Shown piece by piece: positions 27,148-28,055 of a stretch of DNA of 28,055 nt. The DNA is from a virus. The DNA is taken from positions 1-28,055 of the IMG/VR virus record IMGVR_UViG_3300017751_000155, one strand, 5' to 3'. Made by a program: the position numbers and the translations under genes. Each line of letters begins with the position of its first letter. The first letter of the stretch is position 1. The notes under the pieces are model-generated. The model saw nothing but the letters and a program-made list of their open reading frames with translations, was not told the origin of the DNA and ran no database searches.

Positions 27148-28055
27148 ATGACAACGCTAACTGCCAGCGCACAAATAACGTTTACGGACATAAATGACGC
27201 TGCCGGATATGAGTCTATCTTCACTAGAACCGTTAATACAATACTTGACGCTGATGATTTTCTATCTTCGCAACTTCCAAGTAACTCATGGGGTTATGGT
27301 GTCCCTTCACCAAATGGTGGTTCTAACGGAATAACGTGGACCACCAATGGTGAAAGTCTAAGTGCCGCTTTCCCTATACTATGGGAATGTAGGAGAAATA
27401 TTGTAGGTACACCTAGTGCAGGCGATTCGGTCGCTGGGCAGTGGGCTGAACCTACAATTATTGGTGTTGCTGGTGGTACGGGTGGAACAGGCCCAACAGG
27501 ACCATCCGGACCGATGGGAAGAACTGGTACTCAAGGACCTCAAGGTACGCAGGGTATTGACGGACCAACTGGTTTACAAGGACCAACAGGTACTCAGGGA
27601 CCAGTCGGTACGCAGGGTCTTGTTGGACCTACTGGTACACAAGGTCCGGTTGGTACTCAGGGTCCACAAGGTACTCAAGGTATTGACGGACCAACTGGTA
27701 TTCAAGGACCTACAGGTACACAAGGACCTCAAGGTACTCAGGGTCTTGTTGGACCTACTGGTACACAAGGTCCGGTTGGTACTCAGGGTCCACAAGGTAC
27801 TCAAGGTATTCCTGGCCCGTCCGGAACTCAGGGACCAGTCGGTACGCAAGGTCCTCCAGGCACACAGGGTATTGTCGGTCCAACTGGCATTCAAGGTGTA
27901 ACCGGAATAAGTGGTACACAGGGTCCACAAGGTACTCAAGGAATTCAGGGACCTACAGGTACACAGGGACCAGTCGGAACACAGGGTCCACAAGGAACAC
28001 AAGGCATTGCCGGTCCTACTGGTTTAGCGGGTACACAAGGTCCACGTGGTTCTCA
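27148..28055 (+). CDS. Collagen-like tail fibre protein (3' end beyond window)
   Basis: The frame opens at ATG 27148 (weak GGAAG site upstream) and stays open for 302 codons to the window edge. Residues 1-108 are a non-repetitive N-terminal domain ([20 protein letters not shown], then [14 protein letters not shown]). From codon 27472 onward every third residue is Gly for about 64 triplets, mainly GPT, GTQ, GPV and GPQ ([20 protein letters not shown]). Such Gly-X-Y stretches form trimeric collagen-like shafts in phage fibres. Receptor-binding parts would lie beyond the right edge. There is no stop codon in the window. Confidence 0.85.
   Translation, partial: MTTLTASAQITFTDINDAAGYESIFTRTVNTILDADDFLSSQLPSNSWGYGVPSPNGGSNGITWTTNGESLSAAFPILWECRRNIVGTPSAGDSVAGQWAEPTIIGVAGGTGGTGPTGPSGPMGRTGTQGPQGTQGIDGPTGLQGPTGTQGPVGTQGLVGPTGTQGPVGTQGPQGTQGIDGPTGIQGPTGTQGPQGTQGLVGPTGTQGPVGTQGPQGTQGIPGPSGTQGPVGTQGPPGTQGIVGPTGIQGVTGISGTQGPQGTQGIQGPTGTQGPVGTQGPQGTQGIAGPTGLAGTQGPRGS
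27472..28055 (+). repeat. Gly-X-Y coding tandem repeat
   Basis: Degenerate 9/18-bp repeat encoding GPx-GTQ units. An exact 72-bp copy occurs at 27613-27684 and 27739-27810, offset 126 bp (seven 18-bp units). Recombination within this array would change shaft length by whole units. Confidence 0.9.

Noticed and set aside
27416-27901. 161-codon plus-strand frame with repeated [11 protein letters not shown] units
   Set aside because: Alternative frame of the collagen-like repeat; its repeats mirror the GPx-GTQ units.
27574-28002. 142-codon minus-strand frame rich in Cys, Trp, Leu and Ser
   Set aside because: It is the reverse reading of the Gly-X-Y repeat array, so its openness follows from the repeat.
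1-28055. tRNA genes, CRISPR arrays, insertion sequences, integrase or attachment sites
   Set aside because: No cloverleaf-like sequence in the short intergenic gaps, no spaced direct-repeat array, and no transposase- or integrase-like protein was seen.

Overview
The window is part of the genome of a T4-like contractile-tailed phage (myovirus). The basis is a set of recognisable T4 homologues (gp32, gp33, gp4, gp26, gp48, gp53, gp27, gp5, gp25, gp6), T4-type late promoters reading exactly TATAAATA, and many very small genes packed with 1-8 bp overlaps. Several small proteins, and the cysteine-free gp32, look to me most like those of marine T4-like phages such as cyanomyoviruses. That is from memory of the families; the host cannot be fixed from the sequence.

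Layout. (1) 1-699, minus strand: two genes, one cut by the left edge, behind a TATAAATA box so close that the first message may be leaderless. (2) 750-8848, plus strand: an early/accessory region of about 25 small genes in short operons. Nine near-consensus sigma70 promoters (TTGACA/TATAAT) drive most of this region and the start of the next; six share a repeated promoter-leader cassette with a GAGAGAG ribosome-binding stretch. Products include a transglutaminase-like cysteine peptidase, two HExxH metallopeptidase-like proteins, a DnaJ-type zinc-finger protein, a protein with a lysine-rich histone-H1-like tail, and several one-helix membrane proteins. (3) 8900-10962, plus strand: replication/transcription genes, a small WRSFRVD-type protein, gp33 (late-transcription co-activator) and gp32 (ssDNA-binding protein), ending in a strong terminator. 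(4) 10961-16192, minus strand: late morphogenesis genes, in transcription order a methyltransferase, gp4, a gp2-like protein, a tail-tube-fold protein, gp26, a short -1 frame extension, and a 613-residue putative tape measure. (5) 16256-25003, plus strand: the baseplate operon gp48, gp53, gp27, gp5, a 538-residue coiled-coil protein, gp25, gp6 and a wedge-associated protein. (6) 25038-28055, plus strand: modular fibre genes, the last a collagen-like Gly-X-Y protein running off the right edge.

How they work together. Host RNA polymerase with sigma70 would read the early cassettes. gp33, with a sigma factor and sliding clamp encoded elsewhere, would then switch transcription to the TATAAATA promoters in front of gp32 and the divergent virion operons. 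The virion genes cover the baseplate hub and wedge, tail-tube start, tape measure, head completion and fibres.

The most notable find is at the end of gp26. An eight-T run sits directly before the gp26 stop codon, preceded at 9 nt by a Shine-Dalgarno-like AGAAGG. A -1 shift there gives a 61-residue extension that has no usable start codon of its own and ends 3 nt before the putative tape measure gene. This is the gene layout of the lambda G/G-T tail-assembly chaperone, here built on a T4 gp26-family protein.
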